The notes: generated from the letters alone by a model not told the origin. A DNA stretch of 64,000 bases from Staphylococcus simulans (GCF_002902285.1 NZ_PPRU01000025.1:1-64000); one strand, 5' to 3'. Shown: positions 52,621 through 62,812, numbered from the stretch's first letter. Numbers and translations: made by a program.

Positions 52621-53124
52621 ATGTTAACTTATAAAAATATTTTAATCGCAGTAGATGGATCACAAGAAGCTGAATGGGCATTCAATAAAGCGGTGGAAGT
52701 AGCGAAACGTAACAACGCTAAACTTATCATCACTAATGTTATTGACTCTAGAACATATACTTCATACGAAGTTTATGATGTTCAGTTCACTGAAAAATCT
52801 AAACAATTCGCTGAAGAATTACTTAGAGGTTATAAAGATTTTGCCCAAAAAGAAGGCGTGGAAGACGTTGAAACACTCCTTGAGTTTGGTTCACCTAAAG
52901 CAATCATTCCTAAAAAAATCGCACAAGAAGTCAAAGCAGACTTAGTTATTTGCGGTACTTCTGGTTTGAATGCGGTAGAACGCTTTATCGTAGGATCTGT
53001 TTCAGAAGCTATTGTTCGTCATTCACCTTGTGATGTTCTAGTAGTTCGTACAGAAGAAATGCCTGAAGATTTCGAACCTCAAGTAGCAACTGAAGAATTA
53101 CGTAAACAATATCAAGCAAGATAA
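52621..53124 (+). CDS. universal stress protein family (UspA-like)
   Basis: A 167-residue Usp. It opens TYKNILIAVDGSQEAEWAF. The ATP-binding loop GTSGLNAVERFIVGSVSEAI (G-x2-G-x9-G-S) is complete near residues 117-136, so nucleotide binding is likely. I start at the ATG at 52621, after AAGGAGG. The frame extends upstream but lacks a site. An extended -10 (TGGTAAAAT) lies at 52581-52589. Confidence 0.93.
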   Translation: MLTYKNILIAVDGSQEAEWAFNKAVEVAKRNNAKLIITNVIDSRTYTSYEVYDVQFTEKSKQFAEELLRGYKDFAQKEGVEDVETLLEFGSPKAIIPKKIAQEVKADLVICGTSGLNAVERFIVGSVSEAIVRHSPCDVLVVRTEEMPEDFEPQVATEELRKQYQAR

Positions 53125-53151
53125 TTAATTTGCTTTTACTATGAGTGTTTG

Positions 53152-53182
53152 ACCGGTCAGTTAATAACTGATCGGTTTTTTT
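53152..53182 (+). terminator. terminator of uspA-like gene
   Basis: ACCGGTCAGTTaatAACTGATCGGT followed by TTTTTTATT. Confidence 0.85.
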
Positions 53183-53209
53183 ATTACTTTAAAAATTATC
53201 ATTACGCAT

Positions 53210-53257
53210 AAAAAATCCAGTTAATAAGGTTATTTCCCCTATTAACTGGATGAATTT
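53210..53257 (-). terminator. ackA terminator
   Basis: TCCAGTTAATA pairs with TATTAACTGGA, with an A-run on the left that is a T-run on the minus strand. Confidence 0.83.
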
Positions 53258-53263
53258 TATCAA

Positions 53264-54460
53264 TTATAAACTACCGAATTTAACTGCATCACGTGCAATC
53301 ATTACTTCTTCGTTTGTTGGAATAACTAATACTTTAACTGGTGAATGTGGGTAGTTGATAAATCCTTCTGAACCATGAATTTGTTCGTTTTTCTTAGGAT
53401 CCCAATAAACACCCATGAATTCTAAACCTTCTAATACACGGCCACGCACTTCGTCAGAGTTTTCACCGACACCTGCAGTGAAGACAATAACATCTACACC
53501 GTGCATTTTCGCTGTATAAGAACCAATATATTTGTGGATACGTGAAGCAAATACATCTAGTGCTAATTGTGCACGTGTTTTACCTTCATCCGCATCTTGT
53601 TCTAAGTCACGTAAGTCACTTGAAGTACCTGAGATACCTAATAAACCTGATTCTTTATTTAGGATATCTAACACTTCTTCAGCGTTTTTACCTGTTTTTT
53701 CCATAATATATGGAATTAATGCTGGGTCAATATCACCAGAGCGTGTACCCATTGTAACACCTGCTAATGGTGTGAAGCCCATTGAAGTATCTACTGATTC
53801 GCCGCCATCGATTGCTGCAATAGAAGCACCGTTACCGATGTGACAAGAAATAATACGTAATTCTTCAATTGGACGATTTAAAATTTCAGCAGCACGTTGT
53901 GATACATATTTATGGCTTGTACCGTGGAAACCATATTTACGGATGCCATAGTCTTTATAGTAATGGAATGGCAAGCTGTATAAATATGCTTGTTCTGGCA
54001 TTGTTTGATGGAATGATGTATCAAACACTGCAACATGTGGAATATTCGGCAATAATTTTCGGAATGCACGAATACCCATTAAGTTTGCTGGATTGTGAAG
54101 CGGTGCTAATTCTGTCAATGATTCAATTTGTTTCTCTACCTCGTCTGTAACTAACGCAGATTCAGGGAATAATTCCCCACCATGAACAACACGGTGTCCT
54201 GTACCATCAATGTCATTGATGTCACGAATAATACCGTGGTTAATCAAGCTATCCAACATTAAATCAACAGCTTTTACGTGGTCGCTGATTTCTTTTTCAT
54301 CAGTATACTTTTGACCATTAAATTCTACTGTGATTTTTGAGCCTTTAAGGCCGATACGCTCAATTAAACCTTTACTTATTAATTTTTCTTCAGGCATTTC
54401 TATAAGTTGGAATTTCAGTGATGAACTACCTGCGTTAATTGCTAACACTAATTTTGACAT
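53264..54460 (-). CDS. ackA: acetate kinase
   Basis: A 398-residue kinase interconverting acetyl phosphate and acetate with [17 protein letters not shown] opens the protein (5-18). [33 protein letters not shown] and FTAGVGENS follow in the family order. It acts in acetate overflow and recovery. It has its own promoter in the 83-base gap after ytxK. Confidence 0.98.
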   Translation of the reverse strand: MSKLVLAINAGSSSLKFQLIEMPEEKLISKGLIERIGLKGSKITVEFNGQKYTDEKEISDHVKAVDLMLDSLINHGIIRDINDIDGTGHRVVHGGELFPESALVTDEVEKQIESLTELAPLHNPANLMGIRAFRKLLPNIPHVAVFDTSFHQTMPEQAYLYSLPFHYYKDYGIRKYGFHGTSHKYVSQRAAEILNRPIEELRIISCHIGNGASIAAIDGGESVDTSMGFTPLAGVTMGTRSGDIDPALIPYIMEKTGKNAEEVLDILNKESGLLGISGTSSDLRDLEQDADEGKTRAQLALDVFASRIHKYIGSYTAKMHGVDVIVFTAGVGENSDEVRGRVLEGLEFMGVYWDPKKNEQIHGSEGFINYPHSPVKVLVIPTNEEVMIARDAVKFGSL

Positions 54461-54502
54461 AAAACTATGCCTCCAATATTTACATTTTCTTTTACCATAT
54501 CT

Positions 54503-54531
54503 ATTTAACCATTAATACAGTTCAATTTCAA
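54503..54531 (-). promoter_or_regulatory. ackA promoter
   Basis: On the minus strand TTGAAA (54526-54531), 17 bases, then TTAAAT (54503-54508). Confidence 0.6.
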
Positions 54532-54543
54532 GATTATTACAGT

Positions 54544-55491
54544 TTATTTTTTGTGATGATTTTGTTGCAGCCATTCTGACAATTCTTTTAAAAATCCTTG
54601 AAACTGTTGCGGAGATTTAAAATCTGGTATATTAGCCAACAACACTTCAACAGCATGCGTTACCTCGCGTTCTTTTTTCTGTAAAATCAGGATTGATTTG
54701 CGAGATTGCTCAGTTTTGAACAAAGTTTTCGGTAAGTTCAAGAATGCTTGCATTTCTGTATCTGTTGCAATGAATTTTTCGAGCTGTTTTACATGTTCAC
54801 CTTCAAAAATATTGCTAGGCACAATTAAAAATGCAAAACCTGCAGCTCTTAAGGCTTCAATTGCTTGTTCAATTAATAAGAAATGCGCATAACTATGTCC
54901 TTCTTCAAATCCCAATTTCATTTCATGACTGCGATCATCTACTGGATAATAACCTACAGGCAAATCTCCAATCACGACATCCGCTTCTTCAAACGGTAAA
55001 GGCAATATCGCATCTTGTGGGTAAACATCAAAAGGAATTTCCAAGAAATTCGCTAGATGTACACTGACACGAGATAACACTGGATCCACTTCAACAAGAT
55101 GATGCATTAATGTCTGTTCTGTTAACACTTCATGCACAGTTGCACTTAAATGACCACTGCCGCTGGTTAAATCAACAATGTTCAGTTCTTTTTTATCTTG
55201 TGTAAACTGTTGTACTAAGAATCCAAGAATCAAGCCGATCGAGTCAGGAGTAATTTGGTGATTTGCCTGAATATCTTGTTCTTGCAACAAGCTTAAATAT
55301 GCAAATTGGAAAGCTTTACGTCGGTCTGCTAGTGTTGCTTGTTCTAATAAGTCACGGTCATTACGATAAATCTGTTCCATCGCAAGCCCTAAGTTCTCAA
55401 TAAAACTTTGACCATTTTCTTTATTGAGTTCTTTTGTTTTAGTATCTAATTCATGAAACAAACGTTCCATAATTGTTTGTTCTTCAGCCAT
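54544..55491 (-). CDS. ytxK: N-6 DNA methylase-like protein YtxK
   Basis: A 315-residue class I methyltransferase fold. The SAM-binding region IVDLTSGSGHLSA (about 122-134) is clear, and the N6-adenine-type motif DVVIGDLPVGYYP (about 185-197) replaces the NPPY/F tetrapeptide of active N6-MTases with DLPVG. The modification target is unknown and activity on DNA is doubtful. I start at the ATG at 55491 (MAEEQTIMER), 7 bases after AAGGA. Neighbour of ackA, as in staphylococci. Confidence 0.9.
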   Translation of the reverse strand: MAEEQTIMERLFHELDTKTKELNKENGQSFIENLGLAMEQIYRNDRDLLEQATLADRRKAFQFAYLSLLQEQDIQANHQITPDSIGLILGFLVQQFTQDKKELNIVDLTSGSGHLSATVHEVLTEQTLMHHLVEVDPVLSRVSVHLANFLEIPFDVYPQDAILPLPFEEADVVIGDLPVGYYPVDDRSHEMKLGFEEGHSYAHFLLIEQAIEALRAAGFAFLIVPSNIFEGEHVKQLEKFIATDTEMQAFLNLPKTLFKTEQSRKSILILQKKEREVTHAVEVLLANIPDFKSPQQFQGFLKELSEWLQQNHHKK

Positions 55492-55510
55492 TTTAAAATC
55501 CTTCCTAAAA

Positions 55511-55563
55511 AGACTGCTCATAATCAATGAATCTAAAATCCTTACACTAATTATGAGCAGTCT
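55511..55563 (-). terminator. inverted repeat between tpx and ytxK (likely tpx terminator)
   Basis: A perfect 14-bp stem (AGACTGCTCATAAT, its complement at 55550-55563) with a 25-base loop. On the minus strand it is followed by TTTTTAGGAAGG, so its T-run touches the ytxK ribosome-binding site. Confidence 0.7.
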
Positions 55564-55609
55564 GGTCTAAATTTATTAACTTAAAATTACTTTAAATACT
55601 TGCTTTACT

Positions 55610-56110
55610 TTAGTCTAATTCTCTATATGCTTTTAATGCAGATTCGAAATCAGGGAAGTCTGTTCCTTCATTCACGATTTCTTTATAAACAACTTTGTTA
55701 TTTTTATCTAATACGAATACTGAACGCGCTAATAATTGTAAGTCGTCCATTAATACGCCAAAGTTTTTACCAAATGAATGTTTTTGGTAGTCACTTAATA
55801 AAATAACATTGTCTAAACCGCTTGCTGCACACCATCTTTTTTGAGCGAACGGTAAGTCTTCAGAAATAGTAAGCACTACGCCACCTTCTTCTGATGCTGC
55901 TTCTTCGTTGAATTTACGTGTTTGTTTATCACAAACCCCTGTATCAATAGATGGTACTGCACTGATTAGTTTTTTCTTGCCTTCGTAATCTGCAAGTGTA
56001 ACTTCTTCTAAATCATTGTTTACTACTGTGAAGTCTGGTGCTTCTTGCCCTTCTTCTACTGCATTACCTACTAATGAAACGGGATCTCCGCCGAATGTAA
56101 TTTGTACCAT
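55610..56110 (-). CDS. tpx: thiol peroxidase (atypical 2-Cys peroxiredoxin)
   Basis: A 166-residue peroxide-reducing enzyme. The peroxidatic Cys60 lies in [14 protein letters not shown] and the resolving Cys94 in [13 protein letters not shown], the normal spacing for Tpx. Regenerated by thioredoxin (family knowledge). I use the ATG at 56110. The GGAGG is 12 bases away, and a TTG directly after that site is the other candidate. Confidence 0.96.
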   Translation of the reverse strand: MVQITFGGDPVSLVGNAVEEGQEAPDFTVVNNDLEEVTLADYEGKKKLISAVPSIDTGVCDKQTRKFNEEAASEEGGVVLTISEDLPFAQKRWCAASGLDNVILLSDYQKHSFGKNFGVLMDDLQLLARSVFVLDKNNKVVYKEIVNEGTDFPDFESALKAYRELD

Positions 56111-56265
56111 ATTAATAAACAACCTCCTGAGATTTTGTTAGTACTTTTTCTTTACCCCATTATACCGATATCAACACGTCAACTCCAATATTTATCCTTC
56201 GATTGAATGAACTATTTACTATTTTTCATGTAGAAGATGCCTTGAATTGAAAGATTTATCGTCAT

Positions 56266-56310
56266 AAACAAAAAGTAAACTGCGTACAGTTTAAGACGCA
56301 GTTTACTTTA
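56266..56310 (-). terminator. terminator at the end of the TauE/SafE gene
   Basis: AAAGTAAACTGCGT pairs with ACGCAGTTTACTTT around a 10-base loop. It overlaps the stop codon of the permease gene. Confidence 0.8.
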
Positions 56311-57081
56311 ATTAAACCATTGATGCATATAATCATAGATATTTTTAAGAATTAATGCACTCGTTACGATGACAAACAATACTCTGACATAACCGACACC
56401 TTGTCTCAGTGCAAATTGCGCACCTGCATAGGAACCGACAATCATACTGAAAGCCATAATCAAACCGATCCCGTAATCAACTTTGCCTAGCAACATAAAT
56501 AACAATAATGCACCGATATTTGAAGCGAAATTAAGGACTTTCGCGTTACCAGCAGCACTTAAGAAATCAAATCCGACTATCAGTAAAGTGAACAACATGA
56601 ACGAGCCTGTGCCTCCACCTAAAAAGCCGTCATAAAAACCGATCAGTAATAGTACACTTGTAAAGAGAATCGCTTTTTTAGTTGAAAGCTTTTGATATGT
56701 TCGTATACTGCCCCAATCTTTACGCACGAGTGTATAAATCATCACAATCGTTAAGATGATTATGACAAGCGGCTTTAAGACTGAAGCTGGTAAAAAGGAA
56801 GCCAAGCTCGCACCACCCACTGCCGCTAAAAAGACAAATGGGAAGAGCTTGCCTACAATTTTCAAATCGACCTTGCCGGAACGTATAAACTTAATCGCAC
56901 TGGTTAAAGAACCAAATGAACTTGCTAGTTTATTTGTTCCAAGTGCAGTTGCTGGCGGGAGACCTATGGCGAGTAGAGCCGGTGTAGATATTAAACCACC
57001 GCCACCAACTACTGCATCAATAAACGCAGCTAAAAATCCAAATACAATTATGATTAATATCAGTGTCAAATCCCATTCCAC
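56308..57081 (-). CDS. TauE/SafE family permease
   Basis: A 257-residue membrane protein with seven to eight hydrophobic segments. The first conserved repeat is GGGGLISTPALLAIGLPPATALGTNK (split at 26-51) and the second is FLGGGTGSFMLFTLLIVG near 153-170. This pattern defines the TauE/SafE (sulfite exporter/UPF0721) family. The substrate is unknown: sulfite and organosulfonates are known for relatives. It lies 30 bases after thiI and is followed by a terminator. A shared sulfur theme with thiI and the desulfurase is possible. Confidence 0.9.
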   Translation of the reverse strand: MEWDLTLILIIIVFGFLAAFIDAVVGGGGLISTPALLAIGLPPATALGTNKLASSFGSLTSAIKFIRSGKVDLKIVGKLFPFVFLAAVGGASLASFLPASVLKPLVIIILTIVMIYTLVRKDWGSIRTYQKLSTKKAILFTSVLLLIGFYDGFLGGGTGSFMLFTLLIVGFDFLSAAGNAKVLNFASNIGALLLFMLLGKVDYGIGLIMAFSMIVGSYAGAQFALRQGVGYVRVLFVIVTSALILKNIYDYMHQWFN

Positions 57082-57111
57082 GATGTTTACCCCTTTTTAC
57101 TCACATATTAC

Positions 57112-58335
57112 TTAGAATAAATCTTCCATTAACGCTTCTGTTGTTTTGTCTTTTTGACTTTGATAGTTTTTAGTGACTTCAATAGTTTCAATACCTTCTA
57201 CAGCACGATCAATCATTTCACTAAAGTCATATACACTTTCATAGCGTTCTACCTTTTCAAAATCAGGTTCTGTAACCGGGTTTTTAGGAGTGAAAATTGT
57301 ACAGCAATCTTCAAATGGTTGAATTGATGTTTCAAACGTACCATATTGTTTTGCTTTAATGACAATTTCTTCTTTATCTAAAGTTAATAATGGACGTAAG
57401 ACTGGCGTTGAAGTAACATGGTTAATCGCATACATACTTTTAAGTGTTTGGCTGGCAACTTGTCCTAAGTTTTCACCATTAACAATCGCATCTGCGCCAA
57501 TTTGATGTACTACTTTATCAGCAATGCGCATCATCATTCTTCTTGTAGATGTCATAGTATAGCGTTCATGGACTACTTTATGAATTTGTTTTTGAACTTC
57601 TGTAAATGGAACGATGTGCAATTTGATCGGCCCTACACGTTCAGCTAAGATACGCGTTAGTTCAATGACTTTTTCTTTAGCTTTTTCACTTGTAAATGGC
57701 GGACTATGGAAATGAATGGCTTCTACTGTTACACCACGACGCATGATTTCCATACCTGCTACTGGTGAATCAATACCGCCTGATAACATTAATAATGTTT
57801 TACCGCCTGTACCAACCGGTAATCCGCCAACGCCATCAATCACACGGTCATAAATATAAATTGCATCTAAGCGTACTTCTGTTTTAATGACATGATCTGG
57901 TTGTTTAGCATTTACATGGACTTGTTCATTGTTTTCTAACACTGCCCTGCCAAGCATACGTTGTAATTGATACGTATCATATGGAAATTGCTTGTCCGCA
58001 CGTTTCACATCGATTTTGAATGAATCTCCGTCTGCATAGGCTTTCGCAAATTCACTTGCTTGTTTTTTCACTACTTCTAAATCTTTTTCAAGCTTCATCA
58101 CAGGACTGATGGACTTCACACCAAATACTTGGCTAATACGACGCATAATTTCTTCGATATCCGCTTCAGGTGTGACTTCAATATACATTCTGTCTCGGTT
58201 TGCTTTAACATGGTAGCCTTGAAGCGGCATTAAAGCCTGTTTGACATTTGAACGTAAACGGTTCACAAACATTTTTCGGTTCGCACCTTTAAGCGTTAGT
58301 TCACCATAACGCACTAAAATATGATCATAGATCAT
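57112..58335 (-). CDS. thiI: tRNA 4-thiouridine synthase / sulfurtransferase ThiI
   Basis: A 407-residue enzyme that adds sulfur to U8 of tRNAs and serves thiamine synthesis. The N-terminal ferredoxin-like/THUMP region (1-165) leads to the PP-loop motif [11 protein letters not shown] (about 183-193). A CC pair in [12 protein letters not shown] lies near residue 342. The C-terminal rhodanese domain of the Escherichia coli enzyme is absent, as in Bacillus. The start overlaps the desulfurase stop by 4 bases. Confidence 0.96.
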   Translation of the reverse strand: MIYDHILVRYGELTLKGANRKMFVNRLRSNVKQALMPLQGYHVKANRDRMYIEVTPEADIEEIMRRISQVFGVKSISPVMKLEKDLEVVKKQASEFAKAYADGDSFKIDVKRADKQFPYDTYQLQRMLGRAVLENNEQVHVNAKQPDHVIKTEVRLDAIYIYDRVIDGVGGLPVGTGGKTLLMLSGGIDSPVAGMEIMRRGVTVEAIHFHSPPFTSEKAKEKVIELTRILAERVGPIKLHIVPFTEVQKQIHKVVHERYTMTSTRRMMMRIADKVVHQIGADAIVNGENLGQVASQTLKSMYAINHVTSTPVLRPLLTLDKEEIVIKAKQYGTFETSIQPFEDCCTIFTPKNPVTEPDFEKVERYESVYDFSEMIDRAVEGIETIEVTKNYQSQKDKTTEALMEDLF

Positions 58336-59471
58336 TTCTTTAACAACTCCTTCATTTCTTCATAAACAATTTTAAACGCTTCTTTAAATCCTTCAATGTC
58401 TGATTCAGTCGTTATTGCACCCATAGAAATACGAATACTGCCTTCAATTCTTGATTCACTGATCCCCATCGCTAGTAACACTTCATTTAAACGACTATGT
58501 TTTGATGAACATGCACTTGTTGTAGATAACATGATACCTTGTTTTGAGAAAGCATTGACTAATACTTCCCCTTTCACGCCATCAAATCCAACATTTAGAA
58601 TATGTGGTGCACTTTGATGTGGTGAATTCACATGTACCCCTGGATACGCTTTAAAGAAGTTTCGTAAGTCTTCATTCCATTCAGTCAATCTTGAATTCAG
58701 TTGTTCTTGTTCGCTTACAGCATGTTTCAACGCTTTAACAATCGCAATATCTACCGGTAAATTAACTGTTCCACTTCTTAAACCATATTCTTGGCCACCG
58801 CCATGAATCACAGGTTCAAGATTATGAATATTACGTACTAATAATAAACCCTGTCCCTTTAAGCCATTAAACTTATGACCGCTAAAACTAACACTGTCTA
58901 CACCATTAAAGTGTAAAGAAGTTTTTCCAATAGCTTGCACAGCATCCACATGAAAATGTGCTTTTGGATACGCTTCAAGTATTTCCGCAATCGCTTCAAT
59001 CGGTTGAATTTGGCCAGTAATATTATTAACGTGCATACATGTGACAAGACCAACATTCGGATTCATCAATGATTTTAAGTGTTCTAAATCAATGGTGCCT
59101 GCTTTTGTCACATTCACATAACGTAATTTAAACCCTTCTTCTTCTAAGTGACGCATCACTTCTAACACTGATGGATGTTCTAAAACAGAAACAATAATTT
59201 CATCAGCATAAGGTTTTCGGTTATAAGCAGCACCTTTTAATGCCATATTATTGGATTCTGTCGCACCACTTGTAAAAATAATATCGTATCTATCTTCTAA
59301 GTTCAGAATTTGGTTGATTTGTAACTTCGCTTGTTTCAACAATTGTTCAGCTTGCAAACCTGCTTGGTGTGGACTATTCGGATTAAAATATAAATCTTGG
59401 TTGACTTTAACAAAGGTGTCTAACACATCTTGTGCAGGTTTTGTAGTCGCTGCATTATCTAAATAAATCAC
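58332..59471 (-). CDS. cysteine desulfurase partner of ThiI (NifS/NifZ type)
   Basis: A 379-residue PLP enzyme that removes sulfur from cysteine as an enzyme-bound persulfide. TSGATESNN (68-76), HVDAV (174-178), the PLP lysine K200 in SFSGHKFN and the sulfur-carrying Cys321 in [10 protein letters not shown] are present. The start is GTG. It directly precedes thiI with a 4-base overlap, as does the desulfurase dedicated to ThiI in Bacillus (NifZ). It has a promoter of its own. Confidence 0.95.
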   Translation of the reverse strand: MIYLDNAATTKPAQDVLDTFVKVNQDLYFNPNSPHQAGLQAEQLLKQAKLQINQILNLEDRYDIIFTSGATESNNMALKGAAYNRKPYADEIIVSVLEHPSVLEVMRHLEEEGFKLRYVNVTKAGTIDLEHLKSLMNPNVGLVTCMHVNNITGQIQPIEAIAEILEAYPKAHFHVDAVQAIGKTSLHFNGVDSVSFSGHKFNGLKGQGLLLVRNIHNLEPVIHGGGQEYGLRSGTVNLPVDIAIVKALKHAVSEQEQLNSRLTEWNEDLRNFFKAYPGVHVNSPHQSAPHILNVGFDGVKGEVLVNAFSKQGIMLSTTSACSSKHSRLNEVLLAMGISESRIEGSIRISMGAITTESDIEGFKEAFKIVYEEMKELLKK

Positions 59472-59530
59472 TTTTCGTCACTTCCACTTAATGAATTCTA
59501 TCTTTTTAAGTCTTTTGTTCCAATTTTAAT

Positions 59531-59558
59531 ATTTTACCACAAATCAATGAATTCTCAA
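59531..59558 (-). promoter_or_regulatory. cysteine desulfurase-thiI promoter
   Basis: On the minus strand TTGAGA (59553-59558), 16 bases, then extended -10 TGGTAAAAT with its hexamer at 59531-59536. Confidence 0.65.
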
Positions 59559-59563
59559 TAAGC

Positions 59564-59602
59564 AAAAAGAAGGCGAGAACAAAATACTGCTCTCGCCTTC
59601 TT
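59564..59602 (-). terminator. ezrA terminator
   Basis: AGAAGGCGAGA pairs with TCTCGCCTTCT, with a T-run on the minus strand. It lies 11 bases beyond the ezrA stop. Confidence 0.88.
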
Positions 59603-59612
59603 GTATAAAGTA

Positions 59613-61316
59613 CTAAATTTGACTTTGTGAAACAACTTCATCTTCAATACGTTGTGAAATCCCTGGATCTAATGAATCTAAAGCTTGTTCTGCAATTTCA
59701 ATCGCACGTTTGTATCTATTATTTTTAAATAGACGTTCTGCTTCATTCAAGCTCTTATCAATGCTGCTGTCATCTTTACGATAACGGTTACCATACTGGA
59801 TTAATTTTTCAGCAAGAACTGCATTGACTAAAACATCCATTGCTTCATTTTCGAAATTATTCATTTGTAAGACAACTTTTGTAACTTTATCTTTCAAATG
59901 CTTCACATGGATTGGACGTTCATCAAACTGACTGTTGATTTCACGCACTTCATGGTCAATTTCGTTTTTCATAATAATGAAGCGTTCTGGAACACTTGTT
60001 AAGTTAGAAGCTAATAACTTACGATAAATTTCTTCTTTCTTACTTTGCACACGTAACAAGTTATCTTCTGCTTCAGCTTCATCTTCACGTAATTGAATTA
60101 AATGGTTTTGAAGTTTTTCTTGTTTTTCATTAATCACTTTAACGTGATCTTCGATATACGCTAAATTGTCTTGAACTTCACTGTAACGTACTGTCGATTT
60201 TGACATTTCTCTTAAAATTTCATCATAAACTGAGATCAAGTTTTGAATTTCATTTTCAAATTGACGTACATTTTGAATGTCTGTCTCATTGATATAGTAA
60301 TTTTCACGTACATATTCAATTTCCGTTTGTAATGTATAATTTGTATCTTTCGCACGGAACAAGTCATTTGTGATAACTTCTTTCGTTTCATCTACTTTAT
60401 TTTTCGATTTCACTTCATGCTCGATTAAATCATACATTTCATCAAGTTGATCATTGATAGCGTTTAATTTGTCGTTTGCTTCTTCAAGTTCTAAACGACT
60501 GATCATCGGTTCAACAAAGCTCAACTCTGTTTTCATTGATTGTAAGTTACTGTCGACTTTAACATGGTCTAAATCATAGCCTTCAACTTTCAAGTCTCTG
60601 CAACCATATTTCAAGTCTTGGAATTGACCTGGAAGTTCTTTTTGCGCTTCTCGGATTAATTCCGGAATTTCTTGCATATCTTTTTGTAAGTAATTGATGT
60701 CTTCGTTAAGCGTTTTAATATGCTCATAAGCTTGTTTGTAGTTCCCCTCTTCTTTTAACTCAGTATACTTAACAAGCTCTGGTTCGAACAACTCAATTTC
60801 TTTTTCTAATGGTGCTGCCGCTTCACCGAATTGATGACGGTTTGCTAAAACATCACGTTTCATTTCACGGTATGCAACTTTGCTTTCTTCAAATAAGCGG
60901 TCACTTTCTTTATGCAAAGCTAAAATGTTTTCAACTTCTTCAGTTAATTTTGCATGTTGACTTTCATAACGATCCATTAATGCGTTTGCATCGTCTAACT
61001 CAGCTTGTGCTGCAGCAAATTTGAATTTATCAAAGTTTTCTTCCGCATTATGAATTTTCTCTTCAACCGGACTTAAATTATCATTAGTATTTTTTAATGA
61101 TTCGCGCTTTAAGCGGTCATATTCTAGTTGTGTTTCACCCTCAAGGGTTAAATCGTCCAACTCTTTCAGACGATCGTCTAATGTTAGTTTCTCAACCTCT
61201 ATCTTGCGCTCTTCGGTTTTTTCGACCACTTGACGTTTTGAAGAACGGAGATAGAACATGATACCGACAATTATAAGTGCAATAATTATAATTGCTAAGA
61301 TGATATACAGTGCCAT
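59613..61316 (-). CDS. ezrA: septation ring formation regulator EzrA
   Basis: A 567-residue protein with one N-terminal membrane helix (about 3-22) followed by an almost entirely coiled-coil, spectrin-like cytoplasmic body. Heptad-rich glutamate, lysine and leucine segments run throughout. EzrA binds FtsZ and divisome proteins, controlling Z-ring assembly (family knowledge). The length matches staphylococcal EzrA closely. Monocistronic. Confidence 0.97.
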   Translation of the reverse strand: MALYIILAIIIIALIIVGIMFYLRSSKRQVVEKTEERKIEVEKLTLDDRLKELDDLTLEGETQLEYDRLKRESLKNTNDNLSPVEEKIHNAEENFDKFKFAAAQAELDDANALMDRYESQHAKLTEEVENILALHKESDRLFEESKVAYREMKRDVLANRHQFGEAAAPLEKEIELFEPELVKYTELKEEGNYKQAYEHIKTLNEDINYLQKDMQEIPELIREAQKELPGQFQDLKYGCRDLKVEGYDLDHVKVDSNLQSMKTELSFVEPMISRLELEEANDKLNAINDQLDEMYDLIEHEVKSKNKVDETKEVITNDLFRAKDTNYTLQTEIEYVRENYYINETDIQNVRQFENEIQNLISVYDEILREMSKSTVRYSEVQDNLAYIEDHVKVINEKQEKLQNHLIQLREDEAEAEDNLLRVQSKKEEIYRKLLASNLTSVPERFIIMKNEIDHEVREINSQFDERPIHVKHLKDKVTKVVLQMNNFENEAMDVLVNAVLAEKLIQYGNRYRKDDSSIDKSLNEAERLFKNNRYKRAIEIAEQALDSLDPGISQRIEDEVVSQSQI

Positions 61317-61422
61317 TGTTTTCTCCTCCTATTTAATCACTTCTCATTATAGCGTAATTTCTTGCCTCATTAAAATAAAATATTAATTTTCTTTATACAA
61401 ATTGCTGATTAAGCACCTTAAA

Positions 61423-61457
61423 TTGAAGTCTTATAGATGTCCATATTATAATATGGA
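61423..61457 (+). promoter_or_regulatory. msrC promoter with an 18-bp palindrome on the -10
   Basis: TTGAAG (61423-61428), 18 bases, then TATAAT (61447-61452). The -10 lies inside the perfect palindrome TCCATATTATAATATGGA (61440-61457), as expected of a repressor operator. Confidence 0.6.
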
Positions 61458-61487
61458 AAATGCTAGACAGAAAAGAGGTCATTATTT

Positions 61488-61961
61488 ATGAAACAAACGA
61501 CGACAAACTACCAATCAATTGCACAACAAATGAAAGGTTTAAATGCAGATGAAAAATATTTAATCACTTTGCTAAGTAACACTTCTGCCCTTTTAAACGA
61601 AAACTTAGATAATATTAATTGGATTGGTTTTTATTTAATGGAAGCAGGACAACTCATTTTAGGGCCCTTCCAAGGCAGACCTGCTTGTACACCTATTCAA
61701 GTCGGCAGTGGTGTTTGCGGAACATCTGTTGAAAAAGATATCGTTCAACGTGTAGAAGATGTTCACCAATTCCCTGGTCACATCGCATGTGATGCACGTA
61801 GCCGATCAGAAATTGTCATTCCATTGCATCGTGATGGTGAAGTCATCGGTTTATTAGATATTGATGCACCGATCACAGGACGCTTTACTCAAACTGATGA
61901 AGAAGGCCTAGTCTCATTAATGAAAATTCTTGAAGAACAAATTGCACGAACAGTGAAATAA
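61488..61961 (+). CDS. msrC: free methionine-(R)-sulfoxide reductase (GAF-domain protein)
   Basis: A 157-residue GAF-fold enzyme reducing free methionine-R-sulfoxide. The three cysteines C67, C77 and C101 have exactly the 10- and 24-residue spacing of Escherichia coli fRMsr (84, 94, 118). WIGFY and LGPFQGRPACTPI are also conserved. It contains no transmembrane or DNA-binding part. Located between ezrA and rpsD, with its own palindrome-containing promoter. It has a role in repair of oxidised methionine. Confidence 0.9.
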   Translation: MKQTTTNYQSIAQQMKGLNADEKYLITLLSNTSALLNENLDNINWIGFYLMEAGQLILGPFQGRPACTPIQVGSGVCGTSVEKDIVQRVEDVHQFPGHIACDARSRSEIVIPLHRDGEVIGLLDIDAPITGRFTQTDEEGLVSLMKILEEQIARTVK

Positions 61962-61990
61962 TTGTTTTGCATGGAAATATAGATAAACCC

Positions 61991-62018
61991 TTGACTTTAT
62001 TCGTCATAATGGTACAAT
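61991..62018 (+). promoter_or_regulatory. rpsD promoter
   Basis: TTGACT (61991-61996), 16 bases, then TGGTACAAT, an extended -10 with hexamer TACAAT (62013-62018). The transcript begins near 62025, giving a leader of about 180 bases. Confidence 0.8.
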
Positions 62019-62022
62019 ACTC

Positions 62023-62206
62023 TTTGTGTGAAATAACGAAAGTAGCAATTGTATATTAATAGGCTCTATGTTGTTCCCAACGCGGACGTGCCGTGTAACC
62101 GGAGCTATGAGGCGAGGACACACAAAACAATATATCCTATTAAGCATACAATACTCTTCTTTGTTTTTTCATAACAACTACAAAAAACAAAAGGAGGAGT
62201 CTTAAC
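62023..62206 (+). ncRNA. structured leader of rpsD (candidate S4 autoregulatory RNA)
   Basis: Three helices are visible. TTTGTGTG (62023-62030) pairs with CACACAAA (62119-62126). ATTGTATATTAATAGG (62048-62063) pairs with CCTATTAAGCATACAAT (62136-62152), 15 bp with a small internal loop. TTTGTTTTTT (62160-62169) pairs with AAAAAACAAA (62182-62191) just before the ribosome-binding site. The first two cross each other, so they form a pseudoknot or exclude each other. S4 is known to repress its own mRNA leader in Bacillus and Escherichia coli. Confidence 0.75.
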
Positions 62207-62812
62207 ATGGCTCGATTTACAGGTTCAAACTGGAAAAAATCTCGTCGTTTAGGTATCTCTTTAAGCGGTACTGGTAAAGAGTTAGAAAAACGCCCTTACG
62301 CACCAGGTCAACATGGTCCAAACCAAAGAAAAAAATTATCAGAATATGCGATTCAATTACGTGAAAAACAAAAATTACGTTACTTATACGGAATCACTGA
62401 AAGACAATTCCGTAACACATTCGATATCGCTGGTAAACAATCTGGTGTTCACGGTGAAAACTTCATGCGTTTACTTGCTCGTCGTTTAGACGCAGTTGTA
62501 TATGCTTTAGGTTTAGCACGTACACGTCGTCAAGCACGTCAATTAGTAAACCACGGACACATCGAAGTAGATGGTGGTCGCGTTGATATCCCATCATACA
62601 CTTTAAAACCAGGTCAAGTGATCTCAGTTAGAGAAAAATCTCAAAAACTAGACATCATCCTTGAATCAGTTGAAATCAACAACTTCGTACCAGAATACTT
62701 AGAATTCGACGAAGAAAAATTATCAGGTACTTTCGTACGTATTCCAGAACGTAGCGAATTACCAGCTGAAATCAACGAACAACTTATCGTTGAGTACTAC
62801 TCAGGTAAATAA
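62207..62812 (+). CDS. rpsD: 30S ribosomal protein S4
   Basis: A 201-residue primary 16S rRNA-binding protein. It starts [15 protein letters not shown] and has the S4 RNA-binding domain around 92-155 with [20 protein letters not shown]. The zinc-ribbon cysteines of some S4 proteins are absent. The C-terminus ends SGK, one residue longer than the S. aureus form as I recall it. Monocistronic with a structured leader and a clear terminator. Confidence 0.98.
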   Translation: MARFTGSNWKKSRRLGISLSGTGKELEKRPYAPGQHGPNQRKKLSEYAIQLREKQKLRYLYGITERQFRNTFDIAGKQSGVHGENFMRLLARRLDAVVYALGLARTRRQARQLVNHGHIEVDGGRVDIPSYTLKPGQVISVREKSQKLDIILESVEINNFVPEYLEFDEEKLSGTFVRIPERSELPAEINEQLIVEYYSGK

